64,000 bases of DNA from Pipra filicauda (Eukaryota; Chordata; Aves; Passeriformes; Pipridae). This document shows positions 13,051 through 27,398 of the stretch, piece after piece (within the stretch, counting starts at the first letter, position 1; the number at the start of each line of letters is the position of its first letter). The notes beneath the pieces are model-generated. The model did not search any database and was not told where the DNA came from. It saw only the letters and a list, made by a program, of their open reading frames with translations. The translations under genes and the position numbers were made by a program. The stretch is from the NCBI RefSeq assembly GCF_003945595.2, contig NW_024104619.1, forward strand, positions 186,001 to 250,000, given 5' to 3'.

Positions 13051-16000
13051 TAAATATATTTACGTTAGATGTATTCAGTATATACAAGAAAAATAATGTT
13101 GACTTGATTACAGGCTTAAAAACTTTGACGTAAAATAAAGAGAGAATGTTAAAGTATTTTTAGCCTGGAGGAGAAGAGCATTGTAACAACTAGTGACTAT
13201 TCACTATCAAAACTGGACAGTTACTCTGTCACAGAAATATCAGGTTTATGTGCTGTTTAACTTATGTTGTTGAAATAAAAATACTGAAAATTTCTCAGGA
13301 TTGTAAATCAAAAGATAGAAAGTTAAAATATCTTTAGGTTACTTAACAAGTACAATCAGATCATATGTTAAAATGTAATGACTTTGAATAATCCTTACAG
13401 CAGAAAAATGATGAAATACAATTGACTGCTATGAACTGTGCTTTATTATTATACAATATTGAAAATAAATTTGATGCATTGCATTAACTACCCTCCCTTT
13501 TAATATTTAAATATTATTAATCAGAAGCAGAGAGTCTCATAGGGGAAAGCAAGTTTGGGACCAGTGCTTTGATTTCAGAAATGGATATCTTAAGATGTAC
13601 ATAGAGACACTTTTCATTCTGATATTTTACTTTAAACTGGATGAAGAAAAGTGGAGTCACACCAGTATAATAGCAACAGGCTAATAGTGAAAATGGTGCT
13701 TCTTTGACATTAATTTGATATCTAGAAGATTCAGATTCAGTGATGTTTTCTTAGGAATATAAATTAGAAAAATAAGTATTAAACTTACAAATAAAAATAG
13801 AACTGTAATTGACAATGTGTTTTTTCTCTTCGTGAAGCATGAGATAAAACTACTATATATTAGGTTATGGCAAAAATACATTAACCTTAGCAGTTATAAT
13901 GAAGTTCTTTTTCTGGGAGAAGTAGTTAACAGGGGTCAGATTCAGTTATTCCAAATGCACGTTGTACTTCTCCACATTTATACATTTTTATAGTGAACAA
14001 GAAATAGGTATTTATGCAAATTTCTCTGACAAAAAAAGATATTATGCAAATACAGTAGAACAGCTGCAGCAAATTGCAGTAAGACAGAGTGGAGATTATC
14101 TTTTACTTCTCCTGTTTGTTTTTTTGGGGGTTTTTTAATGGGTTGAATGTTAAATCTTGAACTCAGAAAAGGAAGGATCAAGCAAGTTAGAAAAAAGAAA
14201 CTGCAGTGATGAGAGAGTTCTATTCCACAGAGAAATTGCTGGAAAAGAAAGCACTTCAGAACAGTGCCACCTGATCCTGTTCTAACACAAGTTTTCTATT
14301 GGAAGCTGTTGGCATAGCTGGATGGAGCTGAGCTGCAGGGTACACAGTTTGCACTGTGGGTAAGTGAGAGAGGGACTCATAAAGTTAACTTATTTAATTT
14401 AGAAAAGAATTGCAAATAAACCTGCACCGTTTTTCAGTAAAGATTTCATAAAAATTCCAAACTCTTTGCCATTGTGTGCATTCTCAGAAGACTTATAACC
14501 AAGAGCTTTAAGAGCCTCTTGATACTCATTGGAGGAGTAGACTGCAATAGGTTCAAAAACACCCTGTCTGGTGGGTCAAAGCATACCTAATATTGATTTA
14601 TAAAACTGTAAAAGCTCCACAGGAGCAAATAGTGTGAGTTTAAAGAAGTTCCACATGGATTAACCTAATGAACCTAGAGTAGTAAATATCAGACTTTTTT
14701 TGAAAAACTAATTTTTGTTTTTAGGGAGTAAAGTCCTCAGTGGGTTTAAATTATTGATTTATGTTTTCATAGGTCTTTAGAAGAGTTTTCCAAGCAGTGC
14801 AAAATTTCACACAGCACACCACAGGGGTCTCATCTTTAGGTATTCATGCAGGTAAAACTCCTAGAGTCTTCAGTGACCTTGGAGAAAGTTTGATGTAAGA
14901 ACTACGATAACTAGAAACACAAAAGCAGATAAAGACAATTTACTACCTTGAACTCTCATTTTAAGTATGTGAAATACAACCAATTTCCCTTAGACTTCCA
15001 TAATTTGTAATCATATTGAGAGTAGAATTCATCCCTCCTGTGTTTTAGAAGTGTTGGGTGTTGGCATTACAATTATAGTGATGTCTTGCTAGTATTCAGA
15101 AAAGCTAAGGGAAACACAGTGAGAGGAAACTATATTTTTAAGATAAACCTTTACCATCTCCCACTCTAGTAAATGTAAATAAAGGTAGAGTCAGTTCAAA
15201 ATTTCAACTGAGAATTAAAATGTATCTGGTTTTTTATATGGTGTGTATGACTTTTCTAATCAGTTAGTCACTGTAGAACTAAAACACAAAACGAACCAGA
15301 ATTAATCCAAGGGGTTTTATCACAAAAAACCAGAAAATATGTCTTGAATGGATTGACTTACAACCATAAATTACTTTTAGTAATGTTGTCTCTGCACAGT
15401 TTTAGCATTATGATCCATCTCCAGGAATCTGAAAAAGTTGTGCTTTGTCATGTACTATTATCAAAAGATATCTGGGTCAAAAGCATAAACCATAAAATAA
15501 TTTGGATTTCTGCTTCCAGAGTCAGTGGCTCTCTGTGCTGTAGTTGTAGAAAAGCAGAGGCTGAGGACAAGGGATCATAACACGCACTGCAATTGTACAC
15601 CTTTTGTAGTGTTTTCACCCAAAGTGAAAGTATTGTTAGTGAATTCCCATGGAGTGAAGCACTTCCTTTATGACTGCTGAGGTTTTCCAGTGGTCTCTGA
15701 CCTGGAAATGCATTTAGCCATCTTGCTAAATTCTACTCAGTTTTGGGGATTATTTTGTCATAAATTTGTCATGGTTCATATTTTACTGTTACTTGTTACT
15801 ATTAACTACAAAGAGAAGACCAAAAGAATGTTATTTTGTAGTTTTCTCCAAAAATCCCCAGCAAAACAAAGAAAAAATCAGTTACTGACTCTGGTCACAA
15901 AATTCCATGGGAAAAAAAAAAAGCCCTATATATAACATAGATATTGTCCTAGACTGACTCCTACACAGAAGGCAGATATCACAATGTAGAGACCCATATG

Positions 16001-16269
16001 TCTTTTATACCTAGGGCAAATTCCTGGCTCTGTTTAAGTCAATGGTGAAGCCAATATGGATTTTAGCAGGGCACAGAATTGCACAATTTTTCTTTAATTT
16101 TTAATAATGATATTAATAAATTTCAGTCATGTACTGACTTCCAAATATGTGGTACTTAAAACCAGAGTACAGAGGATAAGGAAAAAACAAGATTTTAATG
16201 AAATATTAGTAGCTAAAACTGCAAACCATAACTGATATCCTTATTAAATTTTTTCTGACAGCAAACACC
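13051..16269. other. Unique AT-rich non-coding DNA
   Basis: 3.2 kb without recognised repeats or genes. Small open frames (for example 15344-15580 and 15690-15935) show no recognisable domain and have no flanking splice or promoter signals I would trust. Confidence 0.5.
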
Positions 16270-16448
16270 CAGAGTGCTGACGCACAAGAAGAGGTTGCTC
16301 AGAGAAGCTGCGGATGCCCCATCCCTGGAAGTGTTTTTGACTTTGAGCAACCTGGTTTAGTGGAAGGTGTCTCTGCTCATTGCAGGGAGATTGAAACTAG
16401 AGGATCTTTAAGGTCACTTCCAACTCAAGTCATTCTATGATTCTATGA
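16270..16448 (+). mobile_element. CR1 LINE 3' fragment, plus strand
   Basis: CR1 3' end. The block around TTGCTCAGAGAAGCTGCGGA is followed by CCCCATCCCTGGAAGTGTTT, the 3' UTR, and two terminal octamers (ATTCTATGATTCTATGA, to 16448). About 20 bp normally present between GTGTT and TTTGAGCAACC (the CAAGGCCAGGTTGGATGGGG block) are absent, which indicates a small internal deletion. Confidence 0.92.
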
Positions 16449-17562
16449 AACACAGCCATAGCCTGTTGATCAAGTCTGACAAGGCAACACGTTACAGATT
16501 ATGAGTGTCCATTTGTTACTATATTCTAAAATTTTGAATTTAGTATGCATTTTTCAACAGAAGCCATGACTCTTAGAATGTAAAAACATCTCTATTGCCT
16601 TTGTCTGTGTGATCAAGGAGAAGTGTGAATGGAATAACTTACTTGTGGTATAATTTGTCAGTTTTTAGCATCTGTTCTATGAGAAAAGCTTCCATTTTGT
16701 TAATCCTTGGTATTGTGTATGTTTATCTTTGTGATTTTCATGATGTTGGCAAGAAAATCTTGCTATATAAAATGTAGTGATATGATATATTAGCAGGACT
16801 GTGAACCAATTCAGGAAGCAACTGAGAGACTTAATGAGGTAAAACCAGACATCTAGTTCCTCAGGATATTTAGAAACATGGTGGTATCATTAAAGGAAAC
16901 ACCTAAGAATCTCAGTAGAAAAGGAAACAAAACACAACTGAAAACCAATATAATAAGCTATCTACATGGCTAATAAAAATTAGACTAAACAGAATTATTT
17001 TTCTCTCACATAAAATGTTCAGTAAGTAGCATAATCAATCACATCTCACAACAAGTCTAGAGACAAATAGGAATCTGAAAGGTTTGGATGTCACAAGTAT
17101 GCAGTATTTATAATCTGAACAGAGTCAGTGGTTACAGATGATCCTTAGTTATTGTGATTCTCAAATATTGGAAAGCATAATCCCACCCAAGCACCTTTAC
17201 AGGTCATAATTATGGAAATAAGGAGATAAAAAACACCAACCAACCAACCAACCAAAAAAATAAACCCAAAAGCTTAAATGAAATGTGACTTATGTATGTG
17301 ATTTATGTACAACCAAAGCAAATACTCTGTCCCCAAGGTGAAGAGCTCCAGTGTGAAGAGAACTGCTTTAGTGTGTTTCTCAAGGGGGTTTCCTGAGCTT
17401 GGGAAACCTCAGGGGAATCCAAGAGAGCCTCCAGAAGCCTTGTATGATGGTGGTTCAGGAGATACAGCAACTTTAAGGACTTAAAGAATGCAGTTGCCTG
17501 TCTCAAAACACTGTCAGGGTTGCTGTAGGAACTTGCTATAAGATAAGCCACCACATCAGGAA
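16449..17562. other. Unique DNA; GC-richer block before the 17.6-kb LTR
   Basis: 16449-17230 is ordinary AT-rich sequence. 17290-17562 is clearly less AT-rich and has an 83-codon minus-strand frame (17303-17554). It could be leftover ERV internal sequence attached to the LTR that follows, but no retroviral motif is readable, so this is only a possibility. Confidence 0.4.
17233..17256. repeat. (CAAC)n microsatellite
   Basis: Five consecutive CAAC/CCAA units followed by an A run. Confidence 0.9.
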
Positions 17563-18048
17563 TGTGAGATAAGTACAGAAGAAAGCAATTTGCAACAGGT
17601 AGGTGCTAATTCCAGGACTGTTGGAGCTGAGATTTGGGTAGCATCCTGCTTATTGCATCTGGACGAAAATTCCCACTGTGGCAAACTGTGGGAAAGAAAG
17701 CAACTTCCCAAGTTATGGGAATGACATCTCTGCCCCATGGATACCAGGAACTTGGACTATATAAAGGTGATACCCCAGAAGAACAACTCAGGAACCACCA
17801 CGACCAGGAAGACCAGGGTGAAGAATGACCAGTGGGACACCACAGGCTCCAGAGGTGGTGACTGTCTTCTGCTTAATCTGTCTCTCTCTCACTCTCTTTC
17901 TCTCCCCCTCCCTTCTCATTTCTATTTCTTTCTATCTGTCTGCCTCACATTTAACTGTTAAATAACACCTGTGCTATTGATTTTGGCATCTGGTCTCGTT
18001 TGCACCATAATTCGGGCAGAGGCATCTTTTAATAATCAGATCTTAACA
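17563..18048 (+). mobile_element. Probable ERV LTR, family not identified
   Basis: The block has the layout of a retroviral LTR. It begins TGTGAGATAAG (17563). A TATA box TATATAAA follows at 17758-17765. Then come a transcript-start-like region, a long CT-rich tract (about 17875-17945), a near-canonical polyadenylation hexamer AATAAC at 17961-17966 followed by a GT-rich downstream element, and a closing ...CTTAACA at 18048. I could not find a matching target-site duplication, and the exact ends are a guess. No other copy of this family is in the window. An alternative is a non-ERV promoter with a polyA-like site. The LTR reading is preferred because the spacing of TATA to polyA (about 200 bp) is typical. 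Confidence 0.45.
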
Positions 18049-18229
18049 GTGGCCAAGCTCCCACAACATGTATAAAACTTACCTCTGCTTTGTGACAGGT
18101 AAGTTGAATATCAGGGAGTGAGAGAGAGCAGGGGGAGGAACTGCTGGAACTGCAGCTCGCCTTCCCTGCCACTGGCCCAACAGGCAAACAGGACACATGA
18201 TACGAAGGATTCTCCATCCTCTCCACATG

Positions 18230-18496
18230 AGCAACGGAGCTGGTGAAGGGTCTGGAGCACAAGTCTGATGAGGAGCAATTGAGCGAGCTGGGGCTGTTCA
18301 GCCTGGAGAAAAGAAGTCTCAGGAGGGACATTCTGACTCTCTACAACTACCTGAAAGGAGGTTGTAGCCAGGTGGGGGTTGGCCTCTTCTCCCAAGTAAC
18401 AAATAACATGACAAGAGGAAATGACCTCAAGTTGCACCAGGGGAGGTTTAGATTGAATATTAGGAATAATTTTTGCATGAAAGGGTTGTCAAAGGC
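18230..18496 (+). mobile_element. CR1 LINE ORF2 C-terminal fragment, plus strand, both ends truncated
   Basis: The plus strand from about 18243 encodes the CR1 ORF2 C-terminus: a frame with [20 protein letters not shown], then ...[20 protein letters not shown], then a diverged form of the SDRTRGN motif and GRFRLNIRN. It matches the minus-strand copy at 52615-53080, so both belong to one subfamily. The copy stops at about 18496, before the 3' UTR and without the terminal octamers. The 3' end must have been lost after insertion or during it. The frame runs 18243-18512 and reads off the end of the element into unique DNA. Confidence 0.92.
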
Positions 18497-21439
18497 TGAA
18501 AAATTTGCTTAGGGATTTTGTATGTCTATTAAGAAATAAAACACATCTACATATAGCCTGCTTAATTAGTATGTTATTCTCCCGATGGATTAATTAGAAT
18601 ATAAGCCAGGGAAACACAGTAATGGAGTATTTCCAAAGGGAGAAATTTCAATGCATCCTCTTTTAAAAAGTCGTATTGGCAAATGAGGAAAGGAGAACAA
18701 ACTCATCAGTGAACATACATTGGAAGATTGGGTTTGTATTTACCTTGTGTATTTGCTTTTGTTTACCACAATTGAAATTAATTGCTTTCCTTCTGCTGTA
18801 GTTGACCTGCATTCTTCTTCCTCTGAGAGCAGGGAACACTTTCATTTGTTTATTCCTGTAGTCTTTTTATCTAAAAGGGACAGTGCCCCAAGAGATTTAC
18901 TCTTTTCTTCGTTTGAATTGGAAAGAAAGAAAAAAACCTGTAGATGGCAATCTTTATAATTTCTTTTTCTCTTAAGTGTCCTTTCCTTTGCTATCTTGTA
19001 TATCCAGTATATTTATTCCATATTATCGAGATTCAGTATTCCTTAATATAAAATATCTTCTCATGCACTACTATACTTCAGTTTAATTAAACTACTCTAC
19101 TAGAAATCCATTCCAGCAGCAGTAGGAAGTCACATTAGCTCACTGGTTATCTCTGTTTTCATTGCATCCATGATTCCTGAAAAAAAAATCTGAAGAGTGG
19201 CTTCCCAAAGGTCAGTTCTGAGGAAGAGTTGGATCTCCATGCTCTTGACCTAAATTGTAGGCAAAGTCTAGTTGACATACGTGTGCATTGTCAAACATCA
19301 CTGGATCCTGATCCTTTCTTCCAAACCCAGTTTCAACCAAACCTCTGGATTCACAAAAACTCAGAGCAGTGACTTTTCTGATTGCCATCTTATCCTTGGA
19401 CAATATCATTGCCAATCTTCATCCAAATTCTGTACAAATACTGTCTCCATCTGCAGAAAACATGTTTCCTGCATGAGTTGTAGGGTAACTACCCCTCTGT
19501 CTTTGATGCTGCTTCAGTCTAACAGATTTGTAGACCAGTTTTTCTAACACTGTAGTAATCTGGTGATCTCAGCTTTAATTACAAAGGGACCGTAAATGAC
19601 AGTTTTTTAAAATGTTTACACTGACACTGATCCTTAGCTGGTAGCAGCTTAAATTTTCTGGAGGAATGTTTTGGATTTCCTTTGAAGACCCTTAAGTGGA
19701 AATACACCGTAATTACTAAATGCAGATGTTTATGCTCACTCCACTTTACTGGTGAAACTGCACTGCTGCCAGCAGGCTGCTCATGTAACCATTTTCTTCC
19801 AAAAGTTCTGCTCTTAGCTTCCCACTTGAAGTTATTGCTGACTCAGGTATCTCTGAATGGCAGCTAACTTCTGCCATTTAATTTTATTTCACCTTTTACT
19901 TCCTTTTGTGAACCCCAGTTTGAGAAATACTACAATAAAGCTTTAACAAGTACTATAACTACAGCATGTGCCTCAACACAGGGCTGTGTTAATCTCTTGA
20001 GATTAAAGTGAAAATGAAAATCATCCAAAAATATGAAGTATAAAAGAAAAATAGAAAAAACATGTAAGTGTGAACAGAATAGACAAGTGTCAAAGGGAAG
20101 AGAAAGAGCATTGCTCCTAGGAAACCTACCTAAATTTATAGAAAGGAGATAATGAAATAGCAATAATATTAAGCTGTCCTGTTCAGATATTTATTCAGAT
20201 GAAAAGAATGATATCTACATAATTCAATAATCAAATGACAAGAGACAAAAGTCATGAATTAGAAAGACGGGACGTAACTTTGAAATTGATTTTTAATAGA
20301 TTAGAGGCTTGTAAAACCCTGAGAATTCAATAAAACTAGAATCTACGTAACTTTTGAAAGACTTAAAAGATAGCTGTGGGAAGGAGAAATATCCTTAATA
20401 TTCAGTTTAACAAGTTACTTTGTACGCGGTAATTAGCCTACACCAGGGTCACATAGTCCTTTTTTAGCAACATCTTATCCGTGAGAAAGACCAGATAGAA
20501 TGATATACAATAGTTAGTACTATTATTTGCTTACAGGAGAAACAAAGTTTGTCTTAAATTTATGAAGGTAACCTTCTAAAATGCTACAAAACTTTGAAAC
20601 CATAACTAAACCAGTAGGCATTAAGGGGGGCAAGGGTGGAAGGAGGACAACAACAGAGGGGAAGCAAAACAATAAAAAAAGCAAGCGTGGGAAACGGGCT
20701 TGCAGTGGAAAACAAAGATTCACTCAAAGTTGGCCAAAGCAGAATTCACTGACAACTGATGTAAAAACCAAACATTGGCAGCAACTTGAGCTGAGGAGTC
20801 TTGCTCCAAGGTGTGTATTCACAAAGTCAGAATTAATCAAGTTATCATTAGCTATGTTGATACTTAAGTTGATACAAATTTTTAAATAAAAATCTCCTTG
20901 CTGTTTATGTTATTTATTATTCATTTCTTTAGTTAAAAAAATTTATGTTCATTTTCTGTCACTTCTAATTTCCTTCTTTGGCATCATTCATTTAAGTAGA
21001 CTGTGATTAGAAAAGCTTACAGATTTTCTTGTATAAGAGTTCTTATTTGCTTGTTTTATTTTTAATTAGCTCAACATTCAGTACATTGTTTAAGTTGTCT
21101 GCAACATTAGTTTTATTACGTCAACATTACTATTACAGGGGTAGTACTCTTAAGGATATAGTTTATGAGGAAATGTAATTAATAAGATTAGCAATTTTAC
21201 TTTGTTCAACATACTAAATGTTCAACTAATTATATTTAAATCACTTTACAAACCTTGTCTTTCAACATTTGCACATCTATGGAGTACTTAGGAAACAATG
21301 TTAAGGGGGAAAAAAGTGATAATCACTATTTAGGTTACAAGTTAAGTGGGCATTGATAGCCAGAACTACTTACCAGAACTACATGTCAAGGTTTGTATTT
21401 GCATTTCTACTAGAGATTTTTAATAGAGCTCAAATTTTT

Positions 21440-21468
21440 AATATATATATATATTTATATATTTAAAA
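21440..21468. repeat. (AT)n simple repeat
   Basis: Run of TA units with one interruption. Confidence 0.9.
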
Positions 21469-22550
21469 TCTTAATAAAACTAACAAGTTGGGGTGCCAAA
21501 ACCAAAGTTAACAAAGCATTCCATAGCTATACCTACTGTATAAATTTAGAGGGTGACACTCCAACCTGGAACATTAGTGATTATCAATCAGTTTCTAACA
21601 TGTCAGTTGAAATGTTATCTTTCTAATTAAATATTGGTAATAGGATAATTTTTAAATACCCAGCTCTTACATAATGTCTTCCAAAATTTCTGCCTTTCAC
21701 TGGTGCTCCTCTGTCTTGAACAAACTAGAAACAAGAGAAAACTAAGGCTGTATGGATTGATCAGTGCCCAGGTTGTGAATAAAAATGGATACTTAGCTAA
21801 AAAATTAATGTGTTCCCTTTTTTAAGTAGGCAGGTAATTGTTTCTACAGGAAATGCTTTTAAAAGCAGAAAGATTTCTGTTGGGGAAAGACTCATCTGGA
21901 TGGAGATAACAATGGGTAAGGAACCAAGTGTCTATTTTGAGCAATGAACAATTGATTTTTATACACCATCAAAAGGACATGTAATTTTTTTTGCAGAAGA
22001 CATCATCAGAATAATTTTAAAGATGAACATATACTGGAACTTAGAGGTCTGTTTGATGAAATAATAGCTATTTTGATTTCCACTATGCCTCATTTAACTA
22101 TTGGAGTACTTTGAGGGCAGTTTTACTGTAGTCACTAAACAATGTACTATAAAACATATATTGTACACAGATTTTTCTGACAGCATTTGATAGAGTTTCA
22201 CATTTGAAGCTAAGGTATAAACTACAGACTTCTGGAAAACACACGTTTTCTGTTGTAGCGACAGCAACCGATAACTAAACAAGTCTCTCCAGCTTTTTGA
22301 CTGCTGTTAAATAGTCACAAAACATAACACAGAGGGCCTTCAGAGAGGTGAGTGTAGCACCAGAAAAAAATAAGAGGACAGGTATTCCTAGGTTTTCTTT
22401 TCTAAAAAAATTAAGGATATTATCATTGACATCTGTTTGTATAGATCTGGAAATTAAGTGTTGGCATTATTATAACTGGGTATAAAAACCCTTATTTGAT
22501 TAAATTTTATAGTATTATGCTAACAAAGTCTTGATGAATATATATTTAAA

Positions 22551-22600
22551 CATCTATACACATATATATATATGCATATATGCATACATATACTCTATAT
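22551..22600. repeat. (TA)n/(TACA)n simple repeat
   Basis: Mixed TATA, CATA and TGCATA units over 50 bp. Confidence 0.85.
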
Positions 22601-25600
22601 TTAACTGTTACCTTTATCAGATTCAGCTTTAAATCAAATACAGCTATTTTTCTTCCCTATCTGTGCAAGATACAGGCATGTCTTACACAATTGTGAGCAG
22701 TTTTCTATGGTACCCAAGCTAGGGAAGAAAATATTTATTACTAAGATTATGTAAATTATCACATAAAGTGCTAGGAGCACACAAAACAGCACAGATTTTC
22801 CACATATAAATTAGAAATAGGTCTTAGAGAGAGAAAACACTACCCAAAAATCTTCAGTACGTCTTTTTCACAACACGATATAAAAACTTTGAGCAATATC
22901 TTGCTAAGTTGAAATATCTGCATATAGATGAATTTGGCAGAGTTCCTTGGGAAGAAAAGGGAAGATAGATGTTTTCATGGAGAAAAAGAAACCTGCTGAT
23001 TTCCTGGGTAATTAGAATGTGAACGTGACAGTCTTCACGAAGCAGCATCTGTCACCAAGGCAATCTGATATTAAATGGAGGGAATGAAACAGTCAGCAGC
23101 TCCTGATCGATATTCGGTCCACTTAGGATGAAAGGCGCCTGGAATACTTCTGGTGGAGCGCTTCATAGCTTGATCATGACATATTTTCCCTTGTGGTGTC
23201 ACATTAGAATCTCTAACATGCATTATCCTTGGCATGGAAGCTTACATAGGTCTTCATTAGCATCAGTTTCTCGGGCTTCAGATCCTTTGCACTTCAGCAA
23301 GACCATCCCTGTTGAATAAAGTTAATCTCTTTCTAAAAGGAGATAATAGGCAGAGCAACAATTATAGAAGAAAATATAATATTAACAGTGCATAATATCT
23401 ATAAAATTAAAGATTTAATGACATAGTTAGCTACTGTTTGTTTTCATAAATAAAAATAGTCAAAGGAAGACCTCTCTCAAACCAATTACATGTATTGACA
23501 TGTGTCCAAACATATTCAAGGAATGGAAGGAGCAAGGGGACAGGAGTGAAATGAGAGGAGAAAGTGGAAATTGTGAAACCTGATAGAGGAGCTTTAGCTT
23601 CCTTCACTTTCCCTCACCTTCCTCCTCTGTTTTCCAACCTCTGTTTGAGAATAAGATTCAAATGGATTTAAGCATGTTTGTTATCAGAAATTCTTCCACA
23701 CAATTTAAGGGTCTTTGCTGTACTGTGATAGGCAGGGTGTTTACTTCACCATGTCCTCCAAACAAATAAAAGTCAAGTCTACTTCCTCAGGGATACAATC
23801 TGAAAGAGAAGCTCGGGAATGAGAATTCTTTATCTGTTGTATATAATGATTCCCCAGAAAATAATGACTCAGGGAAATATAAATACTAATAACATTATTG
23901 ATACAATCATCTATGAATAGTCAATGAGCCCACAGCTCTCAGGACGCAATGGGTAAAGTCTATAAAATCTCCTTCCTTCCAAATAAGATTTCCATTGTAA
24001 ATTTATAACACATAAACTGATGTTCAGAGATCTGTTTTTCAGGTCCTGTACAAGCTTTTCCAGTGCTCAACTCTGTAGTCTTTAAATATATTTATATATT
24101 TCTTCCTCCATAATTTATTTTATTTCATCAACACCTATTTAGCAAAACCTGTCTTGATTGATACCTGTAAATTCTACAACAAGAATAGTAAGTAACAGTA
24201 ACAAGTATCATGGCAAATTTCTACTAATCCCTTTCTCTCATGGTTCACCCATTAGCTTATCTAAAACCTTCTGCAAGAAATTATTTCAATATTTCTTTAC
24301 TCCATATGCTACTGCAGTATTAAATGGAGACTATGTATGTGTTATTAATAAAAAATAAATTAAAAAAACCCTCAGATTTTTCAGTTTTCTGTGGAAAGTC
24401 AGTTCTATAGCAGACAGCTGACATAGCAGAGGATTGATGCAGAACCTGCAAACCCCCTCCGTGTATGCATTGTCCATCTGTCTGTGTGCATGCACATCCT
24501 TCAAATATTTTCTATTTTGTTCCATATAAGAGCGGTAATTCAAATGTTTAAGCTCCACACTGTTGGCTGATAACTTTGCAGTTGTGTGGGGGTTTGCTAC
24601 AAGATGTTTCTATGTCTGACTTATCCTGTGTGTCTAAAAAAAGCTTTGAGCTCAGGATATACTGAGCAGTTCGACTGAGTGGACTCTCACACAAACACAG
24701 ATGGTAATACTTGGCTTCCCAGAAAAATTGTCCCCCTAAGGGGCAATTAACAAATGCAGAAAATCCAAGAGTCTGAACATGCACCAAAACTATTTATTAT
24801 TAGGGAACTTTGTGCTTATTCATAAGCATCACTAGCTCTGCCAAATGCCAATTATTCAGGCTAAATCTCATTCCAAATAAATGTGGCTTTTTTATATGAA
24901 AAATATTAGTACAGCCAGAAAGTGTGTGTGTTAAGATCTTCCAAACAACAAGGGACATCCTTAATGAGACTTTTTTAGCGAGAAAGCTAAGTACTGGAAA
25001 ATGGATTTTAAAATTGTTATAAGATGCCGTTTTCAAAGTAAAATAATCGAAATGTATCTCATGAAAAGTAAAAACAAATCCAAAAGGGCACATCATCAAC
25101 TGTTGCATGATTTAAATTCTGTTTTTTACCAAGCTCAGCTAATTCTAGTGTCAGAGTTACATGAGGAGCTCTTTTGTTTTGTTTTAGTTTTATGGATATT
25201 TAAAATAGCAAAACATTATAATTATGCCTTGCATAAGATGTTGCTTGTATATAAATCACCTGTGTGTTTTACTGTAACTGTGTTCTACTGATTTAATGTT
25301 ATAAATTTTATTAGCATTAATGGATTCAAAAAGCCACAAAAAGATGCAACTGACCTGTATAGAAACATTCAGAAAAACACAGGCTTTGATATACATCTTT
25401 GTTAAAACCTGCAGGCACATATGAATATCCCAGAGATCATTGATTTTCTTGGAAAACATGCAGAATTCACATATTCAGACCTGCTTAGGAGGTGGTGTTG
25501 AAGGGTCTTAAAGGCAGTAGCAGAAAGTGGTGGCATTTTTCACGAGGGTTGGTGCTTTCAGGGGAATCAAATGCTGCTCTTTGTCTCTGAATTTGTCTCT

Positions 25601-26980
25601 GCTGCCGTGGTGCACCATGAGGGATGAGCTGAGAGAGCCCCTGGGGCACCTGAAGACAAGAGGCTAATTTCAAAATGCACAGAGTAGCAGAAGCAACTCC
25701 AGCTCTAGCACGTGAACTGCTGAGCTCACTAGGACTTCACAACTTGAAATAGCAATGAATTAGAGAAAATTCTAATTGTCTTCACCTGGGAGAGCAAAAG
25801 TCTGTCCTAAACTGTCTGGGCATCAGATGTGGAAATGGATAGAACACTAACCTCTATATTTTTTTCCCAGCAGTTCAGTTCTGAAAGCTTTCAGCTGAAA
25901 TGTCACTGAAATCTGACATCAATTTATAAATTGTGAAAGTAAACGAGTTTTCTTTGGCTACCTCTCATTAAAAATCATTAAGACTGTGAATTACCTGTGT
26001 GTTCATGCTCAAAAAAAAAATCTTTCTTCTGAAAAGTAACCATACCTAAATGTGGTATCTGTTTTTACATCTAAAAGCCTTAACTGTATTTAATGTTTGT
26101 TTTGAAAGTAGAATATTTTTAAATTGCACACAAAGAAAATATTTCATGCAGGTTCAATAAAACAAGACTGATTTTTATCTTTAGTTCTACAAAATTATTT
26201 TCTCCCAAGCAAATAAGACTTTGTTAAAGAATGATTCTCCACTTTTCAAAAAAAAAAAAAGAAACCTGTTCTTACCAGAAATGTTGACACAGCTAATTGT
26301 GCTTGGGATATCGAATACTGGAGACTGATTTCATTCACTATTATGGGAACTGGAATGATGAGAACTGTCAAATCTTTTTCAGCCTGAGCCCAGATCCATT
26401 TGATCTTTATCCATTTGATCATTTTTTTCTCTCCATCAAGAGATTTCAGCAACAATTTTTAGTCAAGTAGTGCTGAAATCAAAAATGTTTTTAACGTGTT
26501 TATGTTAATGCCATAGTTACACAAAATTCTTGGCAAAAAAATGGTTTACAAGAGAAATAATAAAATAGTGAACAAATTCACACATACAGAGGGTTGAAAA
26601 TATATCAGTTGTTTCCATACAAGGGAAAAATGTTAACCTGGTTTTCTGTAAAATTTCAGTTTTCATGGAAAAATGTGTCACAAACACCAGGACCTCTATT
26701 AGCCTTTTCAACTGCAGTAAGTAGGTACATCATACAAATTCAGACAGGTATAAATTTTAATTTCTACATTTGGGAAAGAGAATGTTACCTTTTTATATAT
26801 ATTTGTTTTTTTAGCTCCTGATACTTACAGTTTCTGCTTGAGAAGATTATCTTCTATGATTTCTTACTGAAGTCTAATGAATCAGGCGTGATGTTTATTT
26901 TCCATGACTTAGCTTTCTGTTTAAAATATGGGATAAACATACAGGTCAAAGTAAGTGTCTCAGAAGTAAGAATATTTTTT

Positions 26981-27013
26981 CCCTTTTCTATTTTTTTCTT
27001 TTTTTTTTTTTTT
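26981..27013. repeat. T-rich low-complexity tract
   Basis: Almost uninterrupted T with a few C; ends in a run of 15 T. Confidence 0.9.
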
Positions 27014-27330
27014 ACAAATTACTTCAAAATCAAAATAAACACTCACTTAAACCACCACCAAACAAAACCCAGGATAGCAAAATTGGTTACAATGATATAT
27101 CCACCTCATGTATTCTGGAGGACTATTAAAATCACAGAAGAATTTTTTTTAATAATTTTTCCAAGTCAAACTCACATAATGTTTCAGTAAAGGACACAAG
27201 TTTGTAATTAACTATACTATTCACTTAGATATTATTGCATCACCTAAGATACCAAACTTAGTAATAGTCTTAAAAATTTCCATTGTAGAATATGAATTAG
27301 AATTTCAAGATTCTACAAAACTTTTTCATT

Positions 27331-27398
27331 CCATATTTCTATATTTTTCTTCTTTTTCCCGTTTTTTTTAAATTATTTTTTAAATTTTTTTTTCCCCA
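27331..27398. repeat. T-rich low-complexity tract
   Basis: Polypyrimidine-like with short AAAT interruptions, ending in CCCC AAA. Confidence 0.85.
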
